Shown in pieces: positions 1 through 9,851 of a DNA stretch of 38,961 bases. Positions within the stretch are counted from its first letter, which is position 1. Every line of letters starts with the position of its first letter. The stretch covers positions 1-38,961 of the forward strand of contig JAKAJO010000057.1 of the NCBI GenBank assembly GCA_021813745.1, given 5' to 3'. Position numbers and translations under genes: made by a program. The stretch comes from Acidobacteriota bacterium. GTDB lineage: Bacteria > Acidobacteriota > Terriglobia > Terriglobales > Acidobacteriaceae. The notes under the pieces were generated by a model that was not told where the DNA came from, ran no database searches, and was given only the letters and a program-made list of their open reading frames with translations.

Positions 1-1440
1 CGATCTAACTTCTGGCTGCGCCATGAGATTACGCTGGCCATTCGCGAGAGCATGTCGAAACAGGGCTTCCTGGAGATTGAGACGCCCATCCTCACCAAGT
101 CCACCCCCGAGGGCGCGCGCGACTTTCTGGTGCCCAGCCGCGTCCATCCCGGCGAGTTCTATGCGCTGCCGCAGTCGCCGCAGATCTTCAAGCAGATTCT
201 GATGATCTCTGGCTTCGACCGCTACTTTCAGATTGCGCGCTGCTTCCGCGATGAAGACCTGCGCGCAGACCGCCAGCTCGAGTTCACGCAGGTGGATCTG
301 GAGATGAGCTTCCCGCGGCAGGAGCATGTCTTCGCCGTGGTGGAGGATTTTCTCTGCGCCGGATTTGCCGCAGCCGGAGTCTCGCTGCCCAGGCCGTTCC
401 CGCGCATGACGTACGACGATGCGATGCGGCAGTTTGGCTCAGACAAGCCGGACCTGCGGCTGCCGGGCCTGACCGATGTGCGTGCCGCGTTCACGGACGA
501 AAACCTTGCCGCGCTGCAGATTGATCCGGCGCTGCCGGTGGTGGCGTTCCGCATTCCCAGCGTGGGCGAGCTGAGCCGCAAGGAGCGCGAAGACAATCAT
601 CCGCTCTTCGACCAGAAGAAGGGCGCAAAGTTCATTGATGACTTCAAGCGGCTTGCGAAAGGATTTCCCGATGCAGCCGCGAAGGTCCGCGAGATGACCG
701 GCGCATCCGATGCGGACTTCGTTCTCATCGTTGCCGGCGACCCGGCGCATCACATCAAGGCCAGCGACACCAAGTTTGAGGGCCGCCTGAGCGAGCGTGA
801 GATCAATGTCTACTCCGCGGCAGGCAACTTCCGCACCGAGCTGGCGAAGAAATACGCAGAGCGGCATGGCGCCTTCCGCGTGACGGATGAGGTGGTCGGC
901 AGCGCCGACCCACGCAGCGGCAAGATGCTGGATGGCTCGAAGGCCTTCCATCCCATCTGGATCACCGACTTCCCAATGTTCGAGTATGACCTGGCCACAG
1001 CCAAGTGGATGCCCGCGCATCACCCTTTCACTGCGCCGCACGAGCACGATATGGCGAACCTGGTCAGCGATCCGGCCAGCGTCCGCGCCAACTGCTATGA
1101 CCTGGCGATGAACGGACTAGAGCTTGGGTCTGGCTCCATCCGTATTCACCGCAAAGATGTGCAACAGGTCATCTTCCAGTCGCTTGGCATCAGCGATGAA
1201 GAGGCGCGGCAGCGCTTCGGCTTTTTCCTGGATGCGCTGGAGTATGGCACGCCGCCGCATGGTGGCATCGCGCTCGGCCTCGACCGCATCGTGATGCTGC
1301 TGACGGGTGCGCCCAGCCTGCGCGAAGTCATTGCCTTCCCCAAAACGGCCAAGGCAATCGACCTGATGGTGGACGCACCGACAACGGTTACGGAACAGCA
1401 ACTTCGCGAGTTGCATATCCGCGTGGCGCTGAAGAGCTAA
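1..1440 (+). CDS. aspS: Aspartyl-tRNA synthetase, 5'-truncated by window edge
   Basis: Class II aminoacyl-tRNA synthetase that charges tRNA-Asp in the cytoplasm. The frame is open from base 1, so the gene starts before the window; 479 codons are visible. Family length is about 590-600, so the N-terminal OB-fold anticodon-binding domain and the beginning of the catalytic core are missing. Visible are the [16 protein letters not shown] segment, class II motif 2 ([17 protein letters not shown], Asp-specific), the bacterial GAD-type insertion in the middle, and motif 3 ([12 protein letters not shown]) near the C-terminus. The insertion marks it as the bacterial type. Discriminating versus non-discriminating specificity cannot be judged here. 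The stop codon overlaps the convergent GH57 gene by 4 bases. Confidence 0.97.
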   Translation, partial: RSNFWLRHEITLAIRESMSKQGFLEIETPILTKSTPEGARDFLVPSRVHPGEFYALPQSPQIFKQILMISGFDRYFQIARCFRDEDLRADRQLEFTQVDLEMSFPRQEHVFAVVEDFLCAGFAAAGVSLPRPFPRMTYDDAMRQFGSDKPDLRLPGLTDVRAAFTDENLAALQIDPALPVVAFRIPSVGELSRKEREDNHPLFDQKKGAKFIDDFKRLAKGFPDAAAKVREMTGASDADFVLIVAGDPAHHIKASDTKFEGRLSEREINVYSAAGNFRTELAKKYAERHGAFRVTDEVVGSADPRSGKMLDGSKAFHPIWITDFPMFEYDLATAKWMPAHHPFTAPHEHDMANLVSDPASVRANCYDLAMNGLELGSGSIRIHRKDVQQVIFQSLGISDEEARQRFGFFLDALEYGTPPHGGIALGLDRIVMLLTGAPSLREVIAFPKTAKAIDLMVDAPTTVTEQQLRELHIRVALKS

Positions 1441-3926
1441 TCGCCTGTCGTCTCCACGTCGGGGTCGAGGCAGGTGATGGCCACGCAGTCGATGGAGAGG
1501 CAGTTGCCCAATTCTCTGAAGTCAGCCTCCCAGCGCGGGCGATCGTCTTCGGCAAGCGCTGTCAATGTCGTCGGAGAGGTGCGCAGAATCTCGTACCAGA
1601 TGTTCTGCGCCTGCCAAAGATTCAATTCAAAGGGGAGTTCTTCGAGCATTTTTGCCAGCGTCAGCGCATGGTCCAGCATCTCGATAGAACCTGCGGAAAC
1701 CTGCAACTCAAGCATCGCGCGCTTCATTCGCTGATCGGCAAGGTAGGAGAGTGCCTGGGTCTCCAACGGCACCTGGTCGGCCTTTGCCAGTTGAAGGAAT
1801 GAGCGAATCAGTGCCTGGTCAATCGGGTCCGCTTCCATGGCTCTGCGCAGGCCGGCGTTAATGGCAAAGCCTGCGGCCAGCGTAAGGGCGGGCGGCTTGG
1901 GCAGACCTGCCTTCGAAAGGAAATGGAGCAGGCTCGCGTGATCTTCGTAGATTGTGGTCAGCGAGTTCTCAATATCCCACAGCGTCGAGTTCAGAATGAG
2001 CTGCACAATCCGGCGCTGTTCGTCCGTGAATAGCGAGGTGAGGGAGTAGTCCGCTCGCCCATAATACTGGTCGAGTAAACGGATGACCTCTGGGAAATCC
2101 GCGGCCAGCACATGTTGCGAAGCCTCCGCAGCAAATGCCTCAAACTCAGAGGCGCTGTCAATGCAATACGGCTTGACGGCGGCCGTAATGTTTTGATCGC
2201 CAAAGTGCAGCACAGCAAAGCTGAAATTCTCGTGAATGCCCGTAATATTGCTGGCAATGTGGGCCCGTCCCAGAGCAAGACGGCCTCTCCCCGACGTGAA
2301 GATGTCGTAGGACATGCGTTCTACGAGATAGCTGAAGAGCTCTGTGGCGTCGCCATACGATGAAAAGACGCTACTGATGGCATAGTGGGCTGCAACCTGT
2401 TCGAGGCCTAGCACGAGTGGACGGATTCTCTGCTTGAAGATCTGCGCGCCATCTCCGGCAGCCGCCACGTTGGATTTGGCTTCTCCGAGCACATTCAGAA
2501 ACGCCTGCTCGATCGGATCCACCTGTGCGCCAAAGAGCTGTCGTGCCAACTGCAGAACTCGGGTCGCATACGCAATCACTTGAACGGATTCAATTCCAGA
2601 GATGTCGTCAAAGAACCAGCCACAACTGGTGTACATCAGTTGCGCATGACGTTGCATTTCCATCAACTGGCGCGCACGCACGCGCTCATCTTCGTTGAGT
2701 GGGCGTGCGGCATGCGTAGCCAGATACTTTTCAATGGTTTCCTCATGCCGGTGGAGGATGACTTCGATATAGTGATCGCGCGCCGACCACACATCGCGAA
2801 AGAGCTTCGATCCTTCTTGTTCGGTCAGTGGGATGAGAGCGTCGCGTAAGGCGTCGAAAGCCTGGCGCAGGGGAGTGCGCCACTTTTGATGCCACCCCGC
2901 TTTGCCCCCGTTGCAGCCGCAGTCAGAACGCCATCGCTCGATGCCATGAATGCAGCTCCAGGAAGTATCTTCAACAATCTCGCACTCGAATTCTGGCGGG
3001 AACTGCTCAAGGAAGCTGCCATAATTCGTGAGATGAATCGTCTTATCCTCTTCAAGAAGTTTGAGGGCATAGGCGAGCGCCATCTCCCCATGCTTATGAT
3101 GATGCCCGTAAGATTCGCCATCAGTTGCCACATGCACAAGCTGCGGTTGCGCCGTGTCGCGAAACCCTGACTTCAGGCGTGCAGCAAATATCTCGCCGGA
3201 GTTGAGCAGGCCTTCAAAGGCAATCGCCCGTGAGATGGGTCCGTTATAAAAGAAAACTGCAATCGATTTACCCGACGGGAACCGCACGAGATAGGGCCGC
3301 GTCGTGTCGACGGTGGCATTCGGGGTTTCGATCCACGCGCCGTCGCCGGATGCAGGTTTGATGGGGCGGATATGCTTGCATTGATGCGGTGCAAGGACCG
3401 TGAACTTGATCCCTTCATCGGCAAGCAACTCCAGGGTTTCGATATCGGCTGCTGTTTCTGCAAGCCACATGCCCTCTGGGCGCGCGCCGTAGTGAAATTC
3501 GTAATCGGCTGTCCCCCACCGGATTTGCGTGATCTTGTCGCGCCGGTTGGCCAGCGGCATGATGATGTGGTTGTAGACCTGAGCCATGGCCGAGCTGTGG
3601 CTCTTGTAGTTGCGACGGCTTCGCCTTTCGCCATCCACCACCATGCGATGGGTACGCTGGGCTTTTTCTTTGAGCCAGCTCAGCAGCGTTGGCCCGAAGT
3701 TGAAGCTCATGCGCGAGTAATTGTTCACAATGCGCGTGATGTGGTTCTTCTCGTTCTGAATGCGCGCGGCGCCATTGGTGGCATAGCACTCGGCACAGAT
3801 GCGCTCATTCCAGTCGTGATACGGCGCCGCGGAGTCCTGCGTCTCCACTGTCTCCAGCCAGGGATTTTCTCTGGGCGGCTGATAAAAATGACCATGAATG
3901 CAAATAAATCGTTTACCCGAAGCCAT
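1437..3926 (-). CDS. Glycoside hydrolase family 57 protein with DUF3536-like C-terminal region
   Basis: Predicted alpha-glucan-active enzyme of 829 residues. The N-terminal half is a GH57 barrel: [11 protein letters not shown] at residues 11-21 (conserved region 1), [10 protein letters not shown] near 150-160 carrying the expected nucleophile Glu, and [14 protein letters not shown] near 270-285 carrying the expected acid/base Asp. The long helical C-terminal half matches the DUF3536 arrangement I know from GH57 proteins of this phylum. The start at 3926 puts the ATG just before the conserved [10 protein letters not shown] strand. An upstream in-frame ATG at 4127 would overlap the glycosylase gene and add unconserved residues. 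Substrate (amylose, glycogen or other alpha-glucan) is not shown by sequence. It follows the AlkA-like gene by 52 bases on the same strand. Confidence 0.88.
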   Translation of the reverse strand: MASGKRFICIHGHFYQPPRENPWLETVETQDSAAPYHDWNERICAECYATNGAARIQNEKNHITRIVNNYSRMSFNFGPTLLSWLKEKAQRTHRMVVDGERRSRRNYKSHSSAMAQVYNHIIMPLANRRDKITQIRWGTADYEFHYGARPEGMWLAETAADIETLELLADEGIKFTVLAPHQCKHIRPIKPASGDGAWIETPNATVDTTRPYLVRFPSGKSIAVFFYNGPISRAIAFEGLLNSGEIFAARLKSGFRDTAQPQLVHVATDGESYGHHHKHGEMALAYALKLLEEDKTIHLTNYGSFLEQFPPEFECEIVEDTSWSCIHGIERWRSDCGCNGGKAGWHQKWRTPLRQAFDALRDALIPLTEQEGSKLFRDVWSARDHYIEVILHRHEETIEKYLATHAARPLNEDERVRARQLMEMQRHAQLMYTSCGWFFDDISGIESVQVIAYATRVLQLARQLFGAQVDPIEQAFLNVLGEAKSNVAAAGDGAQIFKQRIRPLVLGLEQVAAHYAISSVFSSYGDATELFSYLVERMSYDIFTSGRGRLALGRAHIASNITGIHENFSFAVLHFGDQNITAAVKPYCIDSASEFEAFAAEASQHVLAADFPEVIRLLDQYYGRADYSLTSLFTDEQRRIVQLILNSTLWDIENSLTTIYEDHASLLHFLSKAGLPKPPALTLAAGFAINAGLRRAMEADPIDQALIRSFLQLAKADQVPLETQALSYLADQRMKRAMLELQVSAGSIEMLDHALTLAKMLEELPFELNLWQAQNIWYEILRTSPTTLTALAEDDRPRWEADFRELGNCLSIDCVAITCLDPDVETTGD

Positions 3927-3978
3927 CCGATTATCCAATCGCGCATTCGAGGTAAACCCTCGCTCATCGCGCAAGACT

Positions 3979-4683
3979 CTATTGTAGGCTCGCCCGGCGA
4001 GGTCTGGCAGCTTCCACCATGCCATCGCTTGCCCGCCACAGATACCAAGCCGCAACCGACCGGAAGGGAGCCCATCGCTGGCCACGTTTACGCACCACGT
4101 CTGGAGTCGGCAAGTCCGCAGCCACAATCGGTCTCGATTTGGGAACGCGCAGGAAGGTCAATGCATAGCCCTTGCGGATGCCGTAGTCGGTGGCTGGCAG
4201 AACATCGGGCCGCCCCAGGCGAAAGATGAGCAACATCTCCACGGTCCATGGGCCGATCCCTCGCACCTCTGTCAAGCGGCGCACAATCTCAGCGTCGCTC
4301 ATCTTGCTGATGGCCCGGTGATCGGGCACCGTGCCATCGATCGCCTTGGCCGCAAGGTCACGCATCGCCTTGATCTTGTTCCCAGAGACTCCGGCGGCGC
4401 GAAGCGGCTCGTCGGGTGCTTTCAGAAGCATTTCCGGAGTGGGATTGCCGCCAAAGTACAAGCGAACACGCTCGTGAATTTTTGCCGCGGCCTTACCGTG
4501 CAGCTGCTGGTACAGGATCGATTCCAGCAATGATTCAAATGGGGAGGCGGAGCGATCCAAACAAAGTGCGAAGTTGCCAGCGCGCTCAATCAGGGCAGCA
4601 AGCCTGGCATCGCATGTCTTGAGGTGCTCGACCGCAGTTGTCGCATCAAATGGCAGTTTTCGCTTGCGCCCTTCAAAAATCAT
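3979..4683 (-). CDS. DNA-3-methyladenine glycosylase II (AlkA-like, HhH-GPD superfamily)
   Basis: Base-excision repair glycosylase that removes alkylated purines from DNA. The protein has the HhH-GPD signature: LTEVRGIGPWTVEMLLIF is the helix-hairpin-helix, followed by GRPDVLPATDYGIRKGY, where the Asp of ATDYG is the expected catalytic residue. ILYQQLHGKAAAKI is the typical AlkA helix. No 4Fe-4S cysteine cluster is present, so it is not an endonuclease III. The start chosen is MIFEGRKRK (4683), about 234 residues; the in-frame ATG at 4719 (MAEEPGYG) gives 246 residues and cannot be excluded. Neither has a strong Shine-Dalgarno. No DNA methyltransferase domain is fused. Confidence 0.88.
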   Translation of the reverse strand: MIFEGRKRKLPFDATTAVEHLKTCDARLAALIERAGNFALCLDRSASPFESLLESILYQQLHGKAAAKIHERVRLYFGGNPTPEMLLKAPDEPLRAAGVSGNKIKAMRDLAAKAIDGTVPDHRAISKMSDAEIVRRLTEVRGIGPWTVEMLLIFRLGRPDVLPATDYGIRKGYALTFLRVPKSRPIVAADLPTPDVVRKRGQRWAPFRSVAAWYLWRASDGMVEAARPRRASLQ

Positions 4684-4800
4684 AAGCAGGAGTCTACCGT
4701 ATCCTGGCTCCTCCGCCATCCCACTTTTCTGTATGGGTCCACCCTGCGGCCTCGCCCTGTACCATGAAGGACGGAGCCTTCGGCTCAGGAGCGAGATGCG

Positions 4801-6252
4801 ATGAAGATGCGCCCCGGTTCGCAGACCGGATTTTTGCTATGCGGCAAGGAATGGGAGGATGGCGATGTCCTTGAAGTTCGTTCGCCGTGGGATCAGGGAC
4901 TTGTGGGTCGCGTCACCGTGGCCACACGTGCGGATGCCCGGCAAGCCGTGAATCATGCTGTAGCGAGCATGCGCCGCACGCGCGCCCTGCCGCGCTGGAA
5001 GCGCCGCGAGATTCTGGAGGATGTAGCCGCCACGCTGATTGAGCAAAAGGAGCGCTTCGCCCAGCTCATCGTCGCAGAGGCCGGCAAGCCTATCCGCCTG
5101 GCGCGCGCCGAGGTAGATCGAGCCGTACTCACCTTCAAGACAGCAGCCGAGGAAGCCGCGCGTCTCGGCGGAGAGTCAATCCCGCTCGATCTGACGGAAG
5201 GCAACCAAGGCCGGTGGGGCCTGGTGCAGCGCTTTCCGGTCGGACCGGTGCTTGCCATTACGCCATTCAACTTTCCCCTGAATCTGGTCGCGCACAAAGC
5301 GGCGCCGGCAATGGCTGCGGGCTGCCCTTTCATTCTTAAGCCGGCACCACAAACTCCGTTCACCGCGCTGGCTCTCGGTGAGGTGATTCTGAAGGCTGGA
5401 TGGCCTGAGGAGGCCATCGCCGTGCTGCCGCTGGCCAACAAGGACACGGCCTGGCTCGCAGAGAAGGAAGATCGTATCAAGCTTGTGAGCTTTACCGGGT
5501 CGGCGGAGGTTGGATGGGAGATTAAGGCGCGCTCCGGCCGCAAACGCGTGCTGCTCGAGCTTGGAGGAAATGCCGCGCTCATCGTCCACAATGACTGGTC
5601 CGACCTGGACGATGCGGCGGTGCGCACGGCGCACTCGGCCTTCAGTTACGCGGGCCAGTCCTGCATCAGCGTGCAGCGAGTTTATGTACACAAGTCAATT
5701 TTTCAAACCTTTCTTTGGAAGCTGGTGGAGGCCGCGGCGCGTCTTGTATCTGGCGAGCCCATTGCGGATGCCACGGATGTGGGGCCGCTCATCCGTCCTG
5801 AGGAAGCCGACCGCGTTCAAGCATGGATGAAGGAAGCTCTCGACGGTGGCGCCAAGCTCGTCACCGGCGGAGAGCGCAAGGGCTCCGTTCTTACCCCGAC
5901 CATTCTGACTGGCACCAAGCCCGGCATGAAGGTGCGAGATGAAGAGGTCTTTGGACCGTTGGTAGCCGTCGAGCCTTATGAGGATTTTGAAGAGGCGCTC
6001 GCAGAAGTGAACCGCTCGCGATATGGCTTGCAAGCGGGCTTGTTGACGCGTGATGCAGGTCGCATCCTCACCGCGTATCGGGAGTTGGAAGTGGGATCGT
6101 TGATTGCCGGGGATACGCCGAGCTGGCGCCTGGATCCGATGCCCTATGGCGGTGTCAAAGACTCGGGCCTTGGCCGTGAAGGCGTTCGCTCAGCAATTGA
6201 TGAGATGACGGAGCCCCGCATGTTGGTTATGGCCGGTATCTCACTAGGCTGA
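4801..6252 (+). CDS. NAD(P)-dependent aldehyde dehydrogenase family protein
   Basis: Oxidises an aldehyde to the acid with NAD(P)+; 483 residues, normal length. Visible are ITPFNFPLNL (cofactor loop), ILKPAPQTP, FTGSAEVGW, the general-base motif LELGGNAALIV, the catalytic Cys in AGQSCISVQR, and the EEVFGPLVAV segment. Overall it resembles the lactaldehyde/glyceraldehyde-3-phosphate non-phosphorylating branch, but the substrate cannot be fixed. Start: ATG 4801 with AGGAG about 8 bases upstream (a second in-frame ATG lies two codons on). First of four co-directional oxidoreductase genes; the SDR gene begins 41 bases downstream. Confidence 0.9.
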   Translation: MKMRPGSQTGFLLCGKEWEDGDVLEVRSPWDQGLVGRVTVATRADARQAVNHAVASMRRTRALPRWKRREILEDVAATLIEQKERFAQLIVAEAGKPIRLARAEVDRAVLTFKTAAEEAARLGGESIPLDLTEGNQGRWGLVQRFPVGPVLAITPFNFPLNLVAHKAAPAMAAGCPFILKPAPQTPFTALALGEVILKAGWPEEAIAVLPLANKDTAWLAEKEDRIKLVSFTGSAEVGWEIKARSGRKRVLLELGGNAALIVHNDWSDLDDAAVRTAHSAFSYAGQSCISVQRVYVHKSIFQTFLWKLVEAAARLVSGEPIADATDVGPLIRPEEADRVQAWMKEALDGGAKLVTGGERKGSVLTPTILTGTKPGMKVRDEEVFGPLVAVEPYEDFEEALAEVNRSRYGLQAGLLTRDAGRILTAYRELEVGSLIAGDTPSWRLDPMPYGGVKDSGLGREGVRSAIDEMTEPRMLVMAGISLG

Positions 6253-6293
6253 CCGTTTTAATAAGAGGGCATTCAAACGATAAGGATTCACAA

Positions 6294-7079
6294 ATGGATC
6301 TTGGTCTCAAAGGAAAGCTCATTGTTGTCACAGGTGGCGGAGCAGGCATCGGCGGTGGTATTTCTCGCGCGTGCGTTGAGGAAGGCGCGCGCGTTGTGAT
6401 CCTCAGTCGCGCATCGCAGAATGTGAAAGACTTCATGGCGGAGATGCAGTCCGCAAAGGCCGACTGCCACCTGGTTGAGGCGAACCTGGAAGATGCGGCC
6501 CGTTGCAAGTCGGCCATCGAGGAGATTCAAGACAGGTTTGGTGATCTCTATGGGCTGGTTAACAATGCCGGAGTCAATGATGGCGTCGGACTGGCCTCTG
6601 GCTCGGTTGAAAGGTTTGTCGAGAGTCTCCACAAGAATCTCGTTCACTATTACGCACTGGCGCATTACGCACTGCCGGCGCTCAAGCGTACGCAGGGCGC
6701 AATCGTGAACATCAGCTCCAAGGTGGCTTTGACCGGCCAGGGGAATACCTCGGCTTACGCTGCCGCAAAGGGCGCGCAGCTTGCGCTCACGCGCGAATGG
6801 GCTGCGGAGTTGTTGCCCTTCAACATTCGGGTAAATGCCGTACTGCCGGCCGAGGTGATGACACCGCTCTACCGGCGCTGGCTCGATACGCTGGGAGATC
6901 CTGAGGCAACTCTGAAACGAATCACGGACAAGATTCCTCTGGGCAAGCGCATGACTACCGCTGCCGAAATTGCAGCGGCCACGGTGTTTTTGCTTTCGCC
7001 CATTCAGTCCGGACACACCACGGGCCAGCACCTCATCGTGGATGGTGGCTATGTGCACCTGGATCGCGCGCTGACTTAG
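6294..7079 (+). CDS. Short-chain dehydrogenase/reductase (possible L-fucose dehydrogenase type)
   Basis: Classical SDR of 261 residues. The Rossmann motif TGGGAGIG is at residues 13-20, NNAG at 90-93, and the catalytic triad is Ser142, Tyr155, Lys159 (YAAAK). It ends with the usual C-terminal HLIVDGGY. Residues after the first beta strand (LSRAS) do not settle NAD versus NADP preference firmly. General appearance is like sugar (fucose/arabinose) dehydrogenases found beside aldehyde dehydrogenases in sugar oxidation pathways; this is inference only. Start supported by AAGGA seven bases before the ATG. Likely co-transcribed with the upstream aldehyde dehydrogenase. Confidence 0.88.
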   Translation: MDLGLKGKLIVVTGGGAGIGGGISRACVEEGARVVILSRASQNVKDFMAEMQSAKADCHLVEANLEDAARCKSAIEEIQDRFGDLYGLVNNAGVNDGVGLASGSVERFVESLHKNLVHYYALAHYALPALKRTQGAIVNISSKVALTGQGNTSAYAAAKGAQLALTREWAAELLPFNIRVNAVLPAEVMTPLYRRWLDTLGDPEATLKRITDKIPLGKRMTTAAEIAAATVFLLSPIQSGHTTGQHLIVDGGYVHLDRALT

Positions 7080-7087
7080 AGGGTCTC

Positions 7088-7117
7088 CTCCCGCCCAGGC
7101 GCCATGCGGGACGGGAG
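7088..7117 (+). other. RNA hairpin between SDR and pruA genes
   Basis: CTCCCG (7088-7093) pairs with CGGGAG (7112-7117), and CCC (7094-7096) pairs with GGG (7108-7110) around a bulged A. No U-tract follows, so it may stabilise or attenuate the transcript rather than end it. Confidence 0.35.
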
Positions 7118-7183
7118 CGAGATTCCAGACTCGGCTGGGCGGTGGGCGCCAATCCCGCCCATTTGGACTACAATCTCAAGGTT

Positions 7184-8776
7184 ATGGCTACTGAGACCTT
7201 ACCTACCGCAATTCCTGTGCGCCATCCGAAGGGTGCTTTCGCAAACGAGCCTTTCACCGATTTCAAACAACATGAGAACGCGCGGCGCATGAAGGCTGCG
7301 CTTGAGGTGGTGGCTGCAGAACTGGGTCGCGAATACGACCTGGTCATTGGGGGTCACCGGTACAAGACCAAAGGCAAGATCCGTTCTATCAATCCCTCAC
7401 GTCCTGGCCAGGTGGTCGGCGTTCATCAGAAAGCGGAAGCCGAGCATGCTCCGCAGGCGATGGCGGCTGCACTGGATGCCTTTGCCCACTGGAGCCGCAC
7501 TTCGGCGGAAATGCGCGCATCGCTGCTTCTGCGCGCCGCTGAAATCATCCGCGAACGAAAGTTCGAGTTCTGCGCGTGGCTTACCTATGAGGTAGGCAAG
7601 AACTGGGCCGAGGCCGACGCCGATGTGGGCGAGACTATCGACTTCCTTGAGTATTATGCGCGCGAAGCGCTGCGGCTGGCGCAGGCCAAGCCATCGATTC
7701 AATATCCTGGCGAGCGTAACGAGCTTCTGTATGTTCCGCTTGGTGTGGGCGCCGTCATTCCGCCTTGGAACTTTCCCTTTGCCATCATGGCCGGTATGAC
7801 GTCCGCCGCAATCGTCGCGGGCAATACGGTCGTCCTCAAGCCCTCCAGCGATTCGCCTACGATCGCTGCGCGTTTCGTAGATGTGTTGGAAGAGGCCGGC
7901 ATGCCGGGCGGCGTGGTGAACTTCTGTCCCGGCTCGGGAGCAACCTTTGGCAATGCAATTGTTGAGCATCCAAAGACACGCTTTATCGCATTTACCGGCT
8001 CCAAAGCCGTTGGTCTTGAGATTCACGAGCGAGCTGCAAAGACGATGCCCGGTCAGATCTGGATCAAGCGAACGATTCTTGAGATGGGCGGCAAAGATTC
8101 GATTCTCGTCTGCGCGGATGCGGACCTTGATGCCGCGTTGGAAGGCGTGGTCGCGTCGGCCTTCGGCTTTAGCGGACAGAAGTGTTCTGCCTGCTCACGG
8201 GCGATCATTGAGGCTCCACTCTACGACGTCTTTCTTGAGCGCCTGCGCGAGCGCGTGGCGAAGTTGACAGTGGGCGAGGCGGCAGAGAACCCAAACATGG
8301 GGCCGGTCGTCAACAAAGCCGCACATGAATCCATGCTGCGCTATATCGAGATTGGTAAAAAGGAAGGCAGGCTGATTGTCGGCGGCAATGCCGTGCAGAC
8401 AGAGGCCGGCGGGTTCTTCGTGGAGCCGACCGTCTTTGCTGATATTTCGCCCAAGGCGGTGATTGCGCAGGAGGAGATCTTCGGGCCTGTGCTGGCCGTC
8501 ATTAAAGTGAAGAACTTTGATGAGGGTCTCGCCGTCGTCAATAACACCGAGTATGGATTAACTGGTGCCATTTATACCTCTGATCGCGAAAAGCTCGACC
8601 GGGCGCGGCACGAGTTCCATGTGGGCAATCTCTACTTCAATCGCAAGTGTACAGGTGCCATGGTCGGCGCGCATCCCTTCGGGGGCTTCAATATGAGCGG
8701 CACAGACTCGAAAGCCGGCGGGCCGGACTATCTGCTGCTTTTCACACAGGCCAAGAGCGTGGCCGAACGGCTTTGA
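7184..8776 (+). CDS. pruA: L-glutamate gamma-semialdehyde dehydrogenase (1-pyrroline-5-carboxylate dehydrogenase)
   Basis: Oxidises glutamate-gamma-semialdehyde (in equilibrium with pyrroline-5-carboxylate) to glutamate, the second step of proline degradation. The 530-residue length matches the stand-alone RocA/PruA family. Motifs: VIPPWNFPFAIMAG, VLKPSSDSP, FTGSKAVGLEI, general base in ILEMGGKDSILV, catalytic Cys in FSGQKCSACSRAI, and EEIFGPVLAV. The N-terminal FKQHENARRMKAAL and YDLVIGGHRYKT stretches are typical of the family. Start chosen at ATG 7184 with AAGG five bases upstream; the in-frame ATG at 7142 adds 14 residues with no clear ribosome site. No proline dehydrogenase gene lies in the window. 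Confidence 0.92.
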   Translation: MATETLPTAIPVRHPKGAFANEPFTDFKQHENARRMKAALEVVAAELGREYDLVIGGHRYKTKGKIRSINPSRPGQVVGVHQKAEAEHAPQAMAAALDAFAHWSRTSAEMRASLLLRAAEIIRERKFEFCAWLTYEVGKNWAEADADVGETIDFLEYYAREALRLAQAKPSIQYPGERNELLYVPLGVGAVIPPWNFPFAIMAGMTSAAIVAGNTVVLKPSSDSPTIAARFVDVLEEAGMPGGVVNFCPGSGATFGNAIVEHPKTRFIAFTGSKAVGLEIHERAAKTMPGQIWIKRTILEMGGKDSILVCADADLDAALEGVVASAFGFSGQKCSACSRAIIEAPLYDVFLERLRERVAKLTVGEAAENPNMGPVVNKAAHESMLRYIEIGKKEGRLIVGGNAVQTEAGGFFVEPTVFADISPKAVIAQEEIFGPVLAVIKVKNFDEGLAVVNNTEYGLTGAIYTSDREKLDRARHEFHVGNLYFNRKCTGAMVGAHPFGGFNMSGTDSKAGGPDYLLLFTQAKSVAERL

Positions 8777-8780
8777 TGGG

Positions 8781-8805
8781 CGAGCGCGGCGCAGTGCCGC
8801 GCTTG
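8781..8805 (+). other. GC-rich hairpin between pruA and the MDR reductase gene
   Basis: AGCGCGGC (8783-8790) pairs with GCCGCGCT (8796-8803) around a five-base loop, extendable by a wobble and a C-G pair. It sits a few bases after the pruA stop and has no U-tract. It could be a partial terminator or an mRNA-stabilising element. Confidence 0.4.
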
Positions 8806-8852
8806 CACCTTCCATGGGTTCTGTGGCATCCAAGTTCACACGGGAGGATTGC

Positions 8853-9845
8853 ATGCCGAAGATTGTTCGCTTTCACAAGCTGGGTGGTCCTGAAAACCTG
8901 CAAATTGAAACGGCTGCCAGTGTGAAGCCTGGCACGGGAGAAGTGCGCCTGAAGGTGCAGGCATGCGGATTGAACCGCGCTGAGTCGATGTTTTATCACG
9001 GACAGTATCTTGAACAACCGCAACTGCCCGCGCGCCTCGGTTATGAAGTGGCTGGCACCGTCGAAGCGGTTGGCGAGGGCGTGGACAAGAGTTGGTTGGG
9101 AAAGTCTGTGTCGACGATTCCAGGCTTCTCAATGAATCGGTACGGAACACTGGGCGAAGAGGCCGTGGTGCCAGTGACCGCGCTGGGCGAATACCCCGCG
9201 AACCTGACGCCGGTTGAGGCGACGGCCATCTGGATGCAATATCTGACGGCCTACGGTGCACTTGTCCACTATGGTGGAGTTCGAGCCGGAGATTTCGTCT
9301 CTATCCCGGCGGCCTCTTCGAGCGTCGGACTCGCAGCCATCCAGATTGTGCGCGATGCCGGGGCAACCGCCATTGCCGTGACCCGCACCAGCGCAAAGAG
9401 GGATCAGCTGCTCGCTCTGGGGGCACATCATGTGATTGCGACTGCTGAAGAAGACTACGTTGCGAGAATGCAGCAAATTACCGGTGGCATGGGGGCGCGC
9501 CTGACGTTCGATCCTGTCGCAGGCCCATTTGTTGAGACTTTGGCATCTGCTGCGGCGCCAGGCGGAATCATCTTTGAGTATGGTTGGCTTTCTGGCTTGC
9601 CCACGCCCTTTCCGCTTTTTGTGGCGCTGGGCCGCGGATTGACCGTGCGTGGCTACGTGCTGATGGAGATTACGATGCAGCCAGAGCTGCTTGCCAGGGC
9701 GAAGCAATATGTCGTGGAGCGGCTTGCGAGCGGTCGCTTCGTTCCGAAGATCGCAAGGACATTTCCCCTTGTGCAGACGGTGGAGGCCTACCAGTACCTT
9801 GAATCGAATCAGCAGGTCGGCAAGATCGTGATCACTGTGCCGTAG
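8853..9845 (+). CDS. Zinc-independent MDR family alcohol dehydrogenase / quinone oxidoreductase-like protein
   Basis: NAD(P)H-dependent medium-chain reductase of 330 residues. GroES-like N-terminal domain with CGLNRAESMFYHGQY and LGYEVAGTVEAVG. The Rossmann part has AASSSVGLAAIQI, with ASSSVG in place of the usual AxGGVG, then ALGAHHVIAT. Cysteine clusters for structural zinc and the usual zinc ligands are absent, which points to the quinone-oxidoreductase (QOR) branch. Start at ATG 8853 is supported by GGGAGG at 8842-8847. The substrate is unknown. Last of the four same-strand oxidoreductase genes; it ends six bases before the convergent LuxR-type gene. Confidence 0.87.
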   Translation: MPKIVRFHKLGGPENLQIETAASVKPGTGEVRLKVQACGLNRAESMFYHGQYLEQPQLPARLGYEVAGTVEAVGEGVDKSWLGKSVSTIPGFSMNRYGTLGEEAVVPVTALGEYPANLTPVEATAIWMQYLTAYGALVHYGGVRAGDFVSIPAASSSVGLAAIQIVRDAGATAIAVTRTSAKRDQLLALGAHHVIATAEEDYVARMQQITGGMGARLTFDPVAGPFVETLASAAAPGGIIFEYGWLSGLPTPFPLFVALGRGLTVRGYVLMEITMQPELLARAKQYVVERLASGRFVPKIARTFPLVQTVEAYQYLESNQQVGKIVITVP

Positions 9846-9851
9846 GCAGAA

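Noticed and set aside
3372..4229. 285-codon frame opposite the GH57/AlkA junction
   Set aside because: Antisense to conserved GH57 region 1 and the glycosylase C-terminus; no motif.
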